Shown in pieces: positions 29,643-38,247 of a DNA stretch of 64,000 nt; position 1 is the first letter of the stretch, and every line of letters begins with the position of its first letter. The translations under genes were made by a program, and so were the position numbers. Below the pieces are notes generated by a model. It was not told the origin of the DNA. It saw nothing but the letters and a program-made list of their open reading frames with translations, and made no database searches. The DNA comes from Akkermansia muciniphila (lineage in GTDB: Bacteria; Verrucomicrobiota; Verrucomicrobiia; Verrucomicrobiales; Akkermansiaceae). The stretch lies in contig NZ_JABDHQ010000007.1 of assembly GCF_018709685.1 (NCBI RefSeq), forward strand, positions 1-64,000, read 5' to 3'.

Positions 29643-31745
29643 ATGAACCATCCCTATCTGGACCCCTCCTTCCTGGTCTCCTGGTCACGGCTCACGCCGG
29701 ACGCCATCAAGCCTGACATCACGGAGGCCATCTCCCGCGCCAAAGCCAACATCCAGGCCATCTGCGACCAGCCCCTGGACTCCCTCACTTATGAAAGCAC
29801 CTTCGGCGCTCTGGAAAAAGCCTCGGAGGACCTGCACCTCGGCTGGGGCCGGGCCATGCATCTGGACTCCGTGAATGATGAACCCTCCCAGCGTGAAGCC
29901 ATCGGTGAAATGCTGCCGGAGGTGGTGGCCTTCTCCTCCTCCGTGCCGCTGAACCCGTGCCTGTGGACGGTCCTGAAAGCCGCCGCGGCCTGTGACTGGG
30001 TGAAAGACCTCTCCCCCGTCAGGCAGCGCTTCATTCAGGAAACCCTGGCGGACTTCCGTGAAAGCGGGGCGGACCTGCCGGACGGCGTGAAGCCGGAATA
30101 TGCGGAAATAGAAGCCCGGCTCTCCCTGAAGACCAAGAAATTCGCGGAAAACGTGCTGGACTCCACCAACGCCTGGGAACTCATCGTGGAAGATGAAGCG
30201 GAACTCTCCGGCCTGCCGGACTCCGCGAAGGAGGCCGCCCGGCTGGACGCCCTGGCCAATGGCCACGGCACGGAAGAAGCCCCCCGCTGGCGTTTTACGC
30301 AGAAATTCACCTCCCTCCAGCCCGTCATGCAGTTCGCGGACTCGGACGGGCTGCGCCGTCAAATGTGGGAAGGCTCCTGCTCCATCGGGAAGGACGGGGA
30401 ATACGACAACGAGGCCCTCATTGCGGAAATCCTGGAACTGCGGGATAAAAAGGCCCGCCTGCTGGGATACGGGTGCTTTGCGGACTACGCCACCTCCCGC
30501 CGCATGGCCGGGAGCGGCGCCAACGCCCTGGACTTCATCAACGACCTGCACGACAAGGTGAAGCCCTCCTTCCTGAAAGACATGGAAGCCGTACGCCTCT
30601 ACAAGGAGGAAAAAACCGGAAAACCCGTGGAAAAACTCTCCCCGTGGGAAACCGGCTACTGGTCTGAAAAACGCCGCCGCGAGCTGTACGCCTTTGATGA
30701 GGAAGACCTGCGGCCGTACTACTCCGTGGAAAAGGTGATGGACGGCCTCTTCTCCATTTACTCCGGCCTGTACGGCATCACGGTAACGCCGCGCCCCACA
30801 GTGGCCTTCAAGCCGGGAGAACCCGGAGAAGTGCCGGAAGGCGCGGTGGAAGTATGGCACCCGGACGTGCTGTTCTATGAACTGCATGATGCGGAAAGCG
30901 GGGAGCACCTGGGCTCCTTTTATGCGGACTGGCACCCGCGGGACTCCAAGCGCGCCGGGGCGTGGATGAACTACCTGAGCGTGGGGGAACCCCCGCACGG
31001 CGGCAAGCCCCGCGTTCCGCACGTGGGGCTGATGGTCGGCAACATGACCAAGCCCGTGGGGGACAAGCCCGCGCTGCTCTCCCACCGGGAGGTGGAAACC
31101 ATCTTCCATGAATTCGGCCACCTGCTGCACCAGCTCCTTTCCGATGTGGAGGTCAAATCCCTGGCGGGCACCAACGTGGCCTGGGACTTTGTGGAACTGC
31201 CCTCCCAGATCAATGAAAACTGGTGCTGGGAGCGGGAATCCGTGGACCTCTTTGCCGCGCACTATGAGACGGGTGAAAAAATCCCGGATGAACTCTTCTC
31301 CAAAATGCGCGCCGCCCGCAACTACATGAGCGGCACGGACTTCATGCGCCAGCTCTGCTTCGGCAAGCTGGACCTGGAGCTTCACGTGAACTGGCCGCAG
31401 TACAAGGGCGTTCCGCTGGAAGAAACGGATGAGCGCATCCTGGCGGACTACCGGGTGCCCATGACCCACCGCGGCCCCTCCGTGGCGCGCCGCCTGACCC
31501 ACATCTTCGCGGACCCCACGGGCTATGCCTCCGGCTACTACTCCTACAAATGGGCGGAAGTGCTGGAAGCGGACGCCTTCAGCCGCTTCCTGAAAGAAGG
31601 GGTGCTGAACCCGCAGACCGGGCGCGACTTCCGCCGCTGCATCCTCAGCAAGGGCAACAGCAAGCCCGCCGCGGAACTCTACCGCGACTTCATGGGCCGT
31701 GATCCGGACGCGGAAGCGCTGCTCGTCAAATCCGGAGTTCTTTAA
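29643..31745 (+). CDS. M3 family oligopeptidase
   Basis: A 700-residue zinc metallopeptidase of the M3 family (oligopeptidase A/thimet type), which cuts short peptides in the cytosol. The catalytic site is HEFGH at 489-493 (IFHEFGHLLHQLLS), with the third ligand in WDFVELPSQINENW about 25 residues later. YSYKWAEVLEADAF near the C terminus is the family's substrate-binding block. There is no signal peptide, and length is normal. Confidence 0.94.
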   Translation: MNHPYLDPSFLVSWSRLTPDAIKPDITEAISRAKANIQAICDQPLDSLTYESTFGALEKASEDLHLGWGRAMHLDSVNDEPSQREAIGEMLPEVVAFSSSVPLNPCLWTVLKAAAACDWVKDLSPVRQRFIQETLADFRESGADLPDGVKPEYAEIEARLSLKTKKFAENVLDSTNAWELIVEDEAELSGLPDSAKEAARLDALANGHGTEEAPRWRFTQKFTSLQPVMQFADSDGLRRQMWEGSCSIGKDGEYDNEALIAEILELRDKKARLLGYGCFADYATSRRMAGSGANALDFINDLHDKVKPSFLKDMEAVRLYKEEKTGKPVEKLSPWETGYWSEKRRRELYAFDEEDLRPYYSVEKVMDGLFSIYSGLYGITVTPRPTVAFKPGEPGEVPEGAVEVWHPDVLFYELHDAESGEHLGSFYADWHPRDSKRAGAWMNYLSVGEPPHGGKPRVPHVGLMVGNMTKPVGDKPALLSHREVETIFHEFGHLLHQLLSDVEVKSLAGTNVAWDFVELPSQINENWCWERESVDLFAAHYETGEKIPDELFSKMRAARNYMSGTDFMRQLCFGKLDLELHVNWPQYKGVPLEETDERILADYRVPMTHRGPSVARRLTHIFADPTGYASGYYSYKWAEVLEADAFSRFLKEGVLNPQTGRDFRRCILSKGNSKPAAELYRDFMGRDPDAEALLVKSGVL

Positions 31746-31766
31746 TCAATTGATCATATAATTCTC

Positions 31767-33089
31767 ATGCCTGAACAAAAAAGACTCTCTCTCGCCGGCA
31801 TCGGGTGCGGCTCCCGTACGCGCACCTACATGAAGCTGGCCATGGAACAAAAAGACCGCTACCGCATTGCCGCCGCGTCGGACCCCGTGAAGCAGCGCAC
31901 GGAAGCCGTGCGTGACTTTGCCCCGGAGGAGGAGCGGGACTCCATCCGCCTGTTCAAGGACGCCGCCTCCCTGCTGGAGGAACCGCGCCTGGCGGACGTA
32001 GCCATCATCGGCACGCAGGACGACTACCACTACGCCCCGTGCAAAAAAGCCATGGAGCTGGGCTACCACGTCCTGCTGGAAAAACCCATCGCCAAGACGC
32101 TGAGGGAAGCGCTGGAACTGCGTGACATGGCGCGCCAGCTGAAGCGCCGCGTGGCCGTGTGCCACGTGCTGCGCTACACCCAGTTCTACCGCACCCTGAA
32201 AAAAATCATCGCCAGCGGGGAAATAGGGGACGTCATCACCTTCAATGCCAATGAAGGCGTGGGGGCGTGGCACTTCGCCCACTCCTTCGTGCGCGGTCAC
32301 TGGGGCAACAGCAAAACCTCCACCCCCATGATCGTGGCCAAATGCTGCCATGACATGGACATTCTCTACTGGCTCATGGGGCGGCGCAAATGCCTCTCCG
32401 TCGCCAGCTTCGGGGAGCTCACCTTCTTCACGAAAAAAACGCTCTCCTCCCCCCGGCCGGAACGCTGCACGGACTGGACCTCCCCGGTGGGGGAAGACCC
32501 CTGGGACGCCCGCAAATACGCCACGGATGACGAATGCAAGCGCTGGCTGGGCATGGTCTACGACCGCGCGCAGGAAGCCACGGCGGAGGAAATCTGCGAG
32601 TGGCTCAAAACCTCGCCGTGGGGCAGGGACTACCTCCAGTGCGACAACGACCAGCCGGACCACCAGGTTTCCATCATGCGCTTTGAAGGGGGGCTGACCG
32701 GCACCTTCACGATGACGGCCTTTGAACAGGGCCGCCATATCGAGGTATACGGCACCAAGGGCAAAATCCGCGCCGGAGCCTTCTACAAGGAAAACGGCCC
32801 CGGTGAAATCACCGTCACGCCCCACTTTGGCGGAAAAACCCGCATGGTGGAGCTGGAAGAACTGGCCGGAGGCTACCAGGGCCACGGCGGCGGCGACTGG
32901 GGACTGGTGGACGCCCTTTATGACGACATGCTGACGGTGCCCACCCCGGCGGACATGACCACTTCCATTGAAGAATCCGCCCACTCCCATGTGATGGCCT
33001 TTGCCACGGAACACGCCCGGCTGACCGGCCAGGTAGTGGACGTGGCCGAATTCGAGCGCCGGGTCATGAGGGGTGAACTGGACTATTGA
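31767..33089 (+). CDS. Gfo/Idh/MocA family oxidoreductase
   Basis: A 440-residue NAD(P)-dependent oxidoreductase. The N terminus (SLAGIGCGSRTRTYMKLA) is a variant Rossmann nucleotide loop. EKPIAKTL near residue 105 is the family's catalytic EKP motif, and CCHDMDILYWLMG contains the conserved His-Asp pair. There is no Tat signal, unlike some secreted relatives. It begins 21 bases after the peptidase stop and ends before a strong terminator. Sugar or inositol substrates are usual for the family; the actual one is unknown. Confidence 0.9.
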   Translation: MPEQKRLSLAGIGCGSRTRTYMKLAMEQKDRYRIAAASDPVKQRTEAVRDFAPEEERDSIRLFKDAASLLEEPRLADVAIIGTQDDYHYAPCKKAMELGYHVLLEKPIAKTLREALELRDMARQLKRRVAVCHVLRYTQFYRTLKKIIASGEIGDVITFNANEGVGAWHFAHSFVRGHWGNSKTSTPMIVAKCCHDMDILYWLMGRRKCLSVASFGELTFFTKKTLSSPRPERCTDWTSPVGEDPWDARKYATDDECKRWLGMVYDRAQEATAEEICEWLKTSPWGRDYLQCDNDQPDHQVSIMRFEGGLTGTFTMTAFEQGRHIEVYGTKGKIRAGAFYKENGPGEITVTPHFGGKTRMVELEELAGGYQGHGGGDWGLVDALYDDMLTVPTPADMTTSIEESAHSHVMAFATEHARLTGQVVDVAEFERRVMRGELDY

Positions 33090-33115
33090 TCCGGTAATTC
33101 AACGCCTCAATTTCC

Positions 33116-33145
33116 AGAAAACGGACGGGAAACCGTCCGTTTTCT
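33116..33145 (+). terminator. Terminator after the oxidoreductase gene
   Basis: A perfect 13-bp stem (AGAAAACGGACGG with CCGTCCGTTTTCT) closes on a GAAA tetraloop, with four T residues in the 3' arm. It sits 27 bases after the stop of the oxidoreductase gene. Confidence 0.85.
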
Positions 33146-33503
33146 GTTGATTCCGGGGCTGGAACCGTTGATGGTTGAAAACTTATTCCACCATGAAAAG
33201 GCAGAATAATTGGCCAAGTTCGTAAATCATGATTCTTCCGGTTTTAAATCATAAAAAATAACTTATTGGTCATGATGAAGTTATAAATCGGACGGATTTG
33301 GAATCCGAAGTCAAGGGAAAAATCTGGAGGAAAGTTGTTTAGGGGTAATAGGGAATATAAGGATGATAGGGATAATAGAGGATGGCAAAATTGCCCTCTT
33401 GCCCCTATTATCCTTATGGTCCCTATCATAGGCATCCTTGATGGCGGCTCTGACTGATCACGGATTCCAAATCCGGCATATATCTTGTGAATTGGTTAAA
33501 ACC
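33146..33503. other. Structured non-coding leader before the PEP-CTERM gene
   Basis: This AT-rich stretch has no convincing gene. It contains a 15-bp sequence present twice in opposite orientation (33293-33307 and 33461-33475). Each copy is itself a CGGATT-NNN-AATCCG palindrome. Between them is a long imperfect inverted repeat with arms around ATAAGGATGATAGGG (near 33357) and CCCCTATTATCCTTAT (near 33402), separated by TGGCAAAATTGCC. It may be a regulatory leader or a small mobile-element-like insertion. Confidence 0.6.
33293..33475. repeat. 15-bp inverted repeat pair enclosing a palindromic core
   Basis: CGGATTTGGAATCCG at 33293-33307 has its exact reverse complement CGGATTCCAAATCCG at 33461-33475. 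The right copy is only 28 bases before the PEP-CTERM gene start. Readings include two operator sites for one regulator, or terminal repeats of a 183-bp element. Confidence 0.6.
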
Positions 33504-34313
33504 ATGAAGAAATCATTCATTCTGCTATTATTGGCAGGGGCCGTCTCCGCGGCTTCTGCGGCTTCCTTGAAAATCAATCTGGGGTCTTCCTCCGCCGGGG
33601 ATTCGGATTGGATCAGTGTGGCTACTCAAACGACCTCCATCACGGGAGGAAAAGCCACCTCCTACACTCCCATTGCTTCCTTGAGCAAAAACGGGGGCGC
33701 TGTTTCCTCCTCCCTCGTTCTCGGCAATCTGGATGGCCGGGACATCACGCTCAGCATGGCTTATAAAAGCACCGCCGCCATGAATGCGGGGTATCTGGAC
33801 GCGGCAGGAACGGCTCCCTCCCTGAACTCCCTGTTCCCGGACACCGTAACGTACTCTTCCATCAACGGCAAGTGCAACGGGGTGAAAACTCAGGCCGTCG
33901 GCTTGCAATTCACATTGAGCGGCCTGGCGGCCAATACCACCTATTATCTCTACGTTCTGGGCAACAGCGGCTTCTCCACTAATAAAACCAGCATGACTCT
34001 TTCAGGCGGCGTCAGTGACGTCACCGGCAGCCTGATGGACGGTTATGAAGGTGCGGGAACGGTGGCCGGTTCAACCTTTCAGGGAACGACGGATTCCTCC
34101 GGCGTGGGGATGGAATGGGCCTTCACTACGGACGGCTCCGGCCAGGTGACGCTCACTTATGAACGCGCCGCAGGCGTGGCCGCGGATGTTTTAAGCGGGG
34201 ATGTTGCTTTAAACGGGTTCATGCTGGCGACCGAGCCCATTCCTGAACCGTCTACGGCGTCTCTGGGGCTGGTCGCCCTGGCCGCATTGATGCTGCGGCG
34301 GCGCAAAAGATAG
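33504..34313 (+). CDS. PEP-CTERM sorting-domain secreted protein
   Basis: A 269-residue exported protein. A signal peptide (MKKSFILLLLAGAVSAASA) is followed by a beta-rich Ser/Thr/Gly domain. The C terminus has PEP (IPEPSTASL), a hydrophobic helix and the basic tail LRRRKR, the PEP-CTERM signal read by exosortase. So it is probably processed and held at the surface or in exopolymer. The open frame reaches 33438, but the ATG at 33504 starts the signal peptide. Its domain resembles the N-terminal domain of the next gene product (motifs LSGLAANTTYYLYVLGNSG and EWAFTTDGSG). The ligand is unknown. Confidence 0.88.
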   Translation: MKKSFILLLLAGAVSAASAASLKINLGSSSAGDSDWISVATQTTSITGGKATSYTPIASLSKNGGAVSSSLVLGNLDGRDITLSMAYKSTAAMNAGYLDAAGTAPSLNSLFPDTVTYSSINGKCNGVKTQAVGLQFTLSGLAANTTYYLYVLGNSGFSTNKTSMTLSGGVSDVTGSLMDGYEGAGTVAGSTFQGTTDSSGVGMEWAFTTDGSGQVTLTYERAAGVAADVLSGDVALNGFMLATEPIPEPSTASLGLVALAALMLRRRKR

Positions 34314-34339
34314 GAACATTCAGTTTTTTGACGAGATAA

Positions 34340-34400
34340 CCGGAAAGGAGGGATGAAAGAGCATGGCAGCTGCCATCCCCCTTTCCGGCATTTTTTATTT
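34340..34400 (+). terminator. Terminator after the PEP-CTERM gene
   Basis: The outer arms CCGGAAAGG and CCTTTCCGG enclose a 14-base palindrome (ATGGCAGCTGCCAT). The run ATTTTTTATTT follows the hairpin. It separates the PEP-CTERM gene from the GH18 gene. Confidence 0.8.
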
Positions 34401-34441
34401 GCAGAGCTTGATTTGTTAGATTATGTAGTAACTTTATATCT

Positions 34442-37400
34442 ATGAAAAGGAAATCTCTCTTCTTTCTTTTGGGAGTCATGGTTGTTTCCGCTCTTTGCGC
34501 TCTGGGGAATTTGGCGCAGGGAGGGGGAACGGTGGAATCCTTCGGCGTGGATTTCGGCAATGCCTCCTCTGCGGCGCAGCCGGGATGGACGAATATGGGG
34601 GTAGTGACCACCGCCCCGTCCGCCACGCTGAAAAGCGTGCCCCTGCGAAGAAATAATCTGGAAGCCTCTTCCTCCCCCGTTCTGGCCGGAACATTGTTCG
34701 GGCGTTCCGTGTATCTGGCGGTGGCGGCCAAGTCGGAGGCAAGCGTGGGAAACATGTGTTACAACAACGCCAATTCCACGTGGCGGGAAAAGGGGGAAAC
34801 CCGGGGAACGCAGGCGGGGGGCGTGCTGGAGGCGGAAAGCGTTTTCACCTTCCCGAATCATGGGGAGGCCCTTAATACAAGTTTGATGCTGTTCACCAAC
34901 GGCATGGCGGTCCGGGCCGGTACGGTACGGGTCTCCCTTTCCGGACTGGCTCCGGGCAAGGAATATGCCGTTTCCTTTTTCCTGGGCAACGGAAGGCCTG
35001 CGTACCAGTCCGTTTCCCTGGTATCCGGAGGGCATGTGGACGTGAAGGCCCTTCAGACCTCCACCGGTTCCCGGACGGACGGCAAATGGAAGGGGGGCGT
35101 CAACACGGCGGATGCGGATACTTACATGGCGGTGGAATGGACTGCGGAAGCGGATGAGGCGGGGACGCTCGTTTTTGACGTGGTGAAGGAAGGCAGCTCC
35201 GCCGGAACAGGCTCCATGAATTTGAATGCGCTGACTGTCCGTACGGATGATACTGCGGCCCCTCCCGCTCCGGAGCCGCGGCCCGTCAGCGTGCTGCATA
35301 ACAAGGCGCTGACCGTTCTTTCCTCCCCGGTGGCGCTTCCCGTTCCTGCGGACGCCTGGACCGGAAACGGGGAAATGACCTGTGAGCTGTGGATCAGGCC
35401 GGATGAGGACGCCGCCTCCGGCGCCATACTTTCCCTGGGGTCTTCCACGCTCTCCCTGAACGGGGGCCGTTTGCGCCTGGAAGCGGGGAATGCGGAAACT
35501 CCCGCCTCCCTGGAGGCTTCCGGCCAGTCCTTTGCCGCCGGAACCTGGCGCCATGTGGCGGTATCCCTGGGGGCGGAAAACGTCAGCCTGTATGTGGACG
35601 GAATGCTGGCGGGGACCGCTCCCGCCGCGCCTTACCTCGCTGCCATGAAAAACGGCTGGACCGGGCTGGAGCTGGCGGCGCAGTTCAAGGGCGCCCGGGA
35701 TGAACTGCGGCTCTGGAATGCGGAGCTGGGGGCGGAGGCGGATGACTTTTTCCTGACGGGGCCGTTGCCCATGGCACACCCCAGGTATGGCCGCCTGATA
35801 GGATTATGGAGGCTGGACGGGGACTTCCGGGATGCCAAATGGACGGAATTTGCGGACAAAACGGGCAGTTCCTTCACCCGGCCTTACCAGGCGGTGACGC
35901 CGCCCGGAGCGGAATTCTCCATCGTCACGGACAACAACACCTTCCGGTACATGCTGGTGACCGGATACGTCCGTGAAAGCCATATCATGTGGAACTGGCC
36001 CTCCCGCCCCCACATGATCAATAACTCCGACCTCATTTACATCGGCGCCGCTTCCGCCGCCGCCAACGGGGACATCAGCTTTTCCTACCCGGACAACGAC
36101 GTGACGGAAAGCCGGGGCGTGCAGCTTCTCCCCGCTGACGGCACGCGGACGAACGTTCTGGAATTCACCGGAGAAAACGCTTATATGAACGTGGGCAACG
36201 GGCTGCTGGCGGGCAGCAATGCCAACGCGTTCACTATTGAAGTGAACCTGGCTCTATCCGCCGGGGAGCAGAATGTCACCCTGTTTGAAAACGACAGCGT
36301 GTCCATGACGCTGGCGTGGGCGGACGGCCATTACAAGGCGCGCCTGCAAGCGGGCTCCACCGCCGCCTGGGAGGCGGACCTGCCCGCAGTAGCCCTCAAC
36401 GAATATTTCTGGCTGGCCTTCATCCGCAACTCCACGGCGGGAACGGGCGTCTTTTACCTGAACGGTTCCCCCCTGCAAACGGCGGCGGTTGCCGCCGGGG
36501 AGATGAACGGCACGCCGAATGCCGTCGTGGGCCGGAACCTGAAGGGGAAAATAGACGACATGCGCCTGTGGCATCTGGCCCGGCCCGTCAACCGTCTGGG
36601 CACGGAAGTGCAGCCCAACTGGAATGACCGCCTCATTGTGGCCCGCTGGGGGAACAGTGATGTCTTTGGCCGTGATACCGCCTCCTGGGCGGAACATGTG
36701 CGCACGCTGCGCAGCATGACGGAAGGGGTTGGAGGCATGCGCATCCGCCTGGGCATTGCCGGAGGAGCGTGGAGCGCCATGCTGCCGAATGCCGCCGCCC
36801 GCCAGAGGTTTGCGGACGGCATCAGGGACCTGTTGAAAAAATATCCGCTGGACGGCGTGGACCTGGACTTTGAATGGCTGTACCAGGGGGACGGGAAATG
36901 GACCAACTACGGCCAGCTGGCCCAGGCCATCCGGGAGACCAATCCGGACATGTTCTTTTCCATCTCCCTGCATACCGTCGCCTACTGGTTCCCTGCCGCG
37001 TACATGCAGTATGTGGACTACTTCACCTTCCAGAACTACGGGCCGTCCATTGACGTGAATACTTATAACAGCATGGTTTCCGCCTGCGGAAAATTCCGGA
37101 GCCAGGGCTTCCCGGACAACAAGATCATTTTAAGCGCCCCTTTCCAGGGAACGCCCGGAACCTCCGGACTGCCTGACGGCAAAAAGCCGGGGGACTACAT
37201 CAGGGGATACAGGGAGATTGCCGCCAATTGCCCGGAAGCGGACAACCCTGACAATGACACGGCCGTTTATTCCTATTCCGGCCTGAACCTGACGCTGCAT
37301 TACAACGGCGTCACCACCGTCAAAAAGAAAGCCAAATACATCAGCGGCCAGAAGCTGGCGGGCTTCATGTACTGGGACATGGGGCTGGACGTGGCGGACG

Positions 37401-38158
37401 CCTCCGGAAGCAACAACTACTTTGACCGGCGCTCCCTGCTGCGCGCCGCCAACCGCTACGTGTCTTCCACGTCGTTCCCCGTGACGGCCTCCCCGTTCAG
37501 CCTGTCCCGGGTGGGGGCGTCCGTTCCCGCCGCCGGAGGCGCGGTGGATGTGGAAGTGCAGATGGAAGAGGAAGCCCTGGGCTGGGTGGTGGCGGAATCT
37601 CCGGAATGGATTTCCGTTTCCGCCGCCTCCGGCATTGGCCGCACCACGGTCATCCTGACGGCGGCGAAAAACAAATCCGCCGCCGCACGGTCCGGAACGG
37701 TGGTGTTCCGCGCTTCCGACAAGCAGGAATGCGCCGTCACCGTCACGCAGGCCGGGGCCGACCTGGCGGGCTACGACAAATGGGTGCAGGACTCCTTCCC
37801 CCCGGACGCCGCGGCGGACCGGACGGCTGCGGATGCCTCCCCCTCCGGGGACGGCATCATCAACCTGATGAAATACGCCACGGGCCTGGACCCGCTGAAA
37901 CCCTGCGGAAGCGTCACGAAGGTGACGGCGGAAGAGGGCGTTGACGGAAAAATGTACATGGTCCTGCGCTGGCCCGTGAACCCGCAGGCGGTGGAAGTAA
38001 GGCATGAAGTGGAAGTCTCCCCGGACCTGCTCAACTGGACGTCCTTGGGAGAAGTGGAAACCGCCGGAAAGACGTCCGCCGAATTCCGGGATACGGAACC
38101 CGTGCAGGAGAGCGGAATGAGACGCCGCTTCCTCCGCCTGAAAGTGACGCGGGAATAG
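34442..38158 (+). CDS. Secreted multidomain GH18 glycosidase
   Basis: A 1238-residue secreted enzyme. After the signal peptide, residues 30-265 form a beta domain like that of the PEP-CTERM neighbour. Residues 280-470 and 560-720 are LamG/concanavalin-like (AGTWRHVAVSLGAENVSLYV; MRLWHLARPVN). Residues 735-1010 are GH18, with the catalytic DGVDLDFE at 804-811 (acid E811) and FMYWDMGLD closing the barrel. Residues 1015-1110 resemble a BACON domain (SPEWISVSAASG). GH18 members cut chitin-type or N-glycan core GlcNAc linkages; in a mucin degrader endo-acting N-glycan cleavage is plausible. No PEP-CTERM or other sorting tail is seen, and the C terminus resembles the end module of other secreted Verrucomicrobiota proteins. 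Confidence 0.88.
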   Translation: MKRKSLFFLLGVMVVSALCALGNLAQGGGTVESFGVDFGNASSAAQPGWTNMGVVTTAPSATLKSVPLRRNNLEASSSPVLAGTLFGRSVYLAVAAKSEASVGNMCYNNANSTWREKGETRGTQAGGVLEAESVFTFPNHGEALNTSLMLFTNGMAVRAGTVRVSLSGLAPGKEYAVSFFLGNGRPAYQSVSLVSGGHVDVKALQTSTGSRTDGKWKGGVNTADADTYMAVEWTAEADEAGTLVFDVVKEGSSAGTGSMNLNALTVRTDDTAAPPAPEPRPVSVLHNKALTVLSSPVALPVPADAWTGNGEMTCELWIRPDEDAASGAILSLGSSTLSLNGGRLRLEAGNAETPASLEASGQSFAAGTWRHVAVSLGAENVSLYVDGMLAGTAPAAPYLAAMKNGWTGLELAAQFKGARDELRLWNAELGAEADDFFLTGPLPMAHPRYGRLIGLWRLDGDFRDAKWTEFADKTGSSFTRPYQAVTPPGAEFSIVTDNNTFRYMLVTGYVRESHIMWNWPSRPHMINNSDLIYIGAASAAANGDISFSYPDNDVTESRGVQLLPADGTRTNVLEFTGENAYMNVGNGLLAGSNANAFTIEVNLALSAGEQNVTLFENDSVSMTLAWADGHYKARLQAGSTAAWEADLPAVALNEYFWLAFIRNSTAGTGVFYLNGSPLQTAAVAAGEMNGTPNAVVGRNLKGKIDDMRLWHLARPVNRLGTEVQPNWNDRLIVARWGNSDVFGRDTASWAEHVRTLRSMTEGVGGMRIRLGIAGGAWSAMLPNAAARQRFADGIRDLLKKYPLDGVDLDFEWLYQGDGKWTNYGQLAQAIRETNPDMFFSISLHTVAYWFPAAYMQYVDYFTFQNYGPSIDVNTYNSMVSACGKFRSQGFPDNKIILSAPFQGTPGTSGLPDGKKPGDYIRGYREIAANCPEADNPDNDTAVYSYSGLNLTLHYNGVTTVKKKAKYISGQKLAGFMYWDMGLDVADASGSNNYFDRRSLLRAANRYVSSTSFPVTASPFSLSRVGASVPAAGGAVDVEVQMEEEALGWVVAESPEWISVSAASGIGRTTVILTAAKNKSAAARSGTVVFRASDKQECAVTVTQAGADLAGYDKWVQDSFPPDAAADRTAADASPSGDGIINLMKYATGLDPLKPCGSVTKVTAEEGVDGKMYMVLRWPVNPQAVEVRHEVEVSPDLLNWTSLGEVETAGKTSAEFRDTEPVQESGMRRRFLRLKVTRE

Positions 38159-38188
38159 CTTTTTTACTCTCCCTTTGTGAAATAGAAA

Positions 38189-38210
38189 GGGCCGCAGAGG
38201 TCTGCGGCCC
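38189..38210. terminator. Possible bidirectional terminator
   Basis: A perfect 10-bp stem (GGGCCGCAGA with TCTGCGGCCC, two-base loop) lies between the convergent GH18 and Sel1 genes. The T-rich stretch is weak on both sides. Confidence 0.5.
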
Positions 38211-38247
38211 ACCCCGTTCCGTGGTATTCCCGGAACAGGAGAGGAAA

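Noticed and set aside
29685-31502. 605-codon minus-strand open frame
   Set aside because: Lies wholly opposite the M3 peptidase gene, which has intact motifs; the antisense frame is a codon-bias shadow.
31746-33014. 422-codon minus-strand open frame
   Set aside because: Opposite the Gfo/Idh/MocA gene, no family motif.
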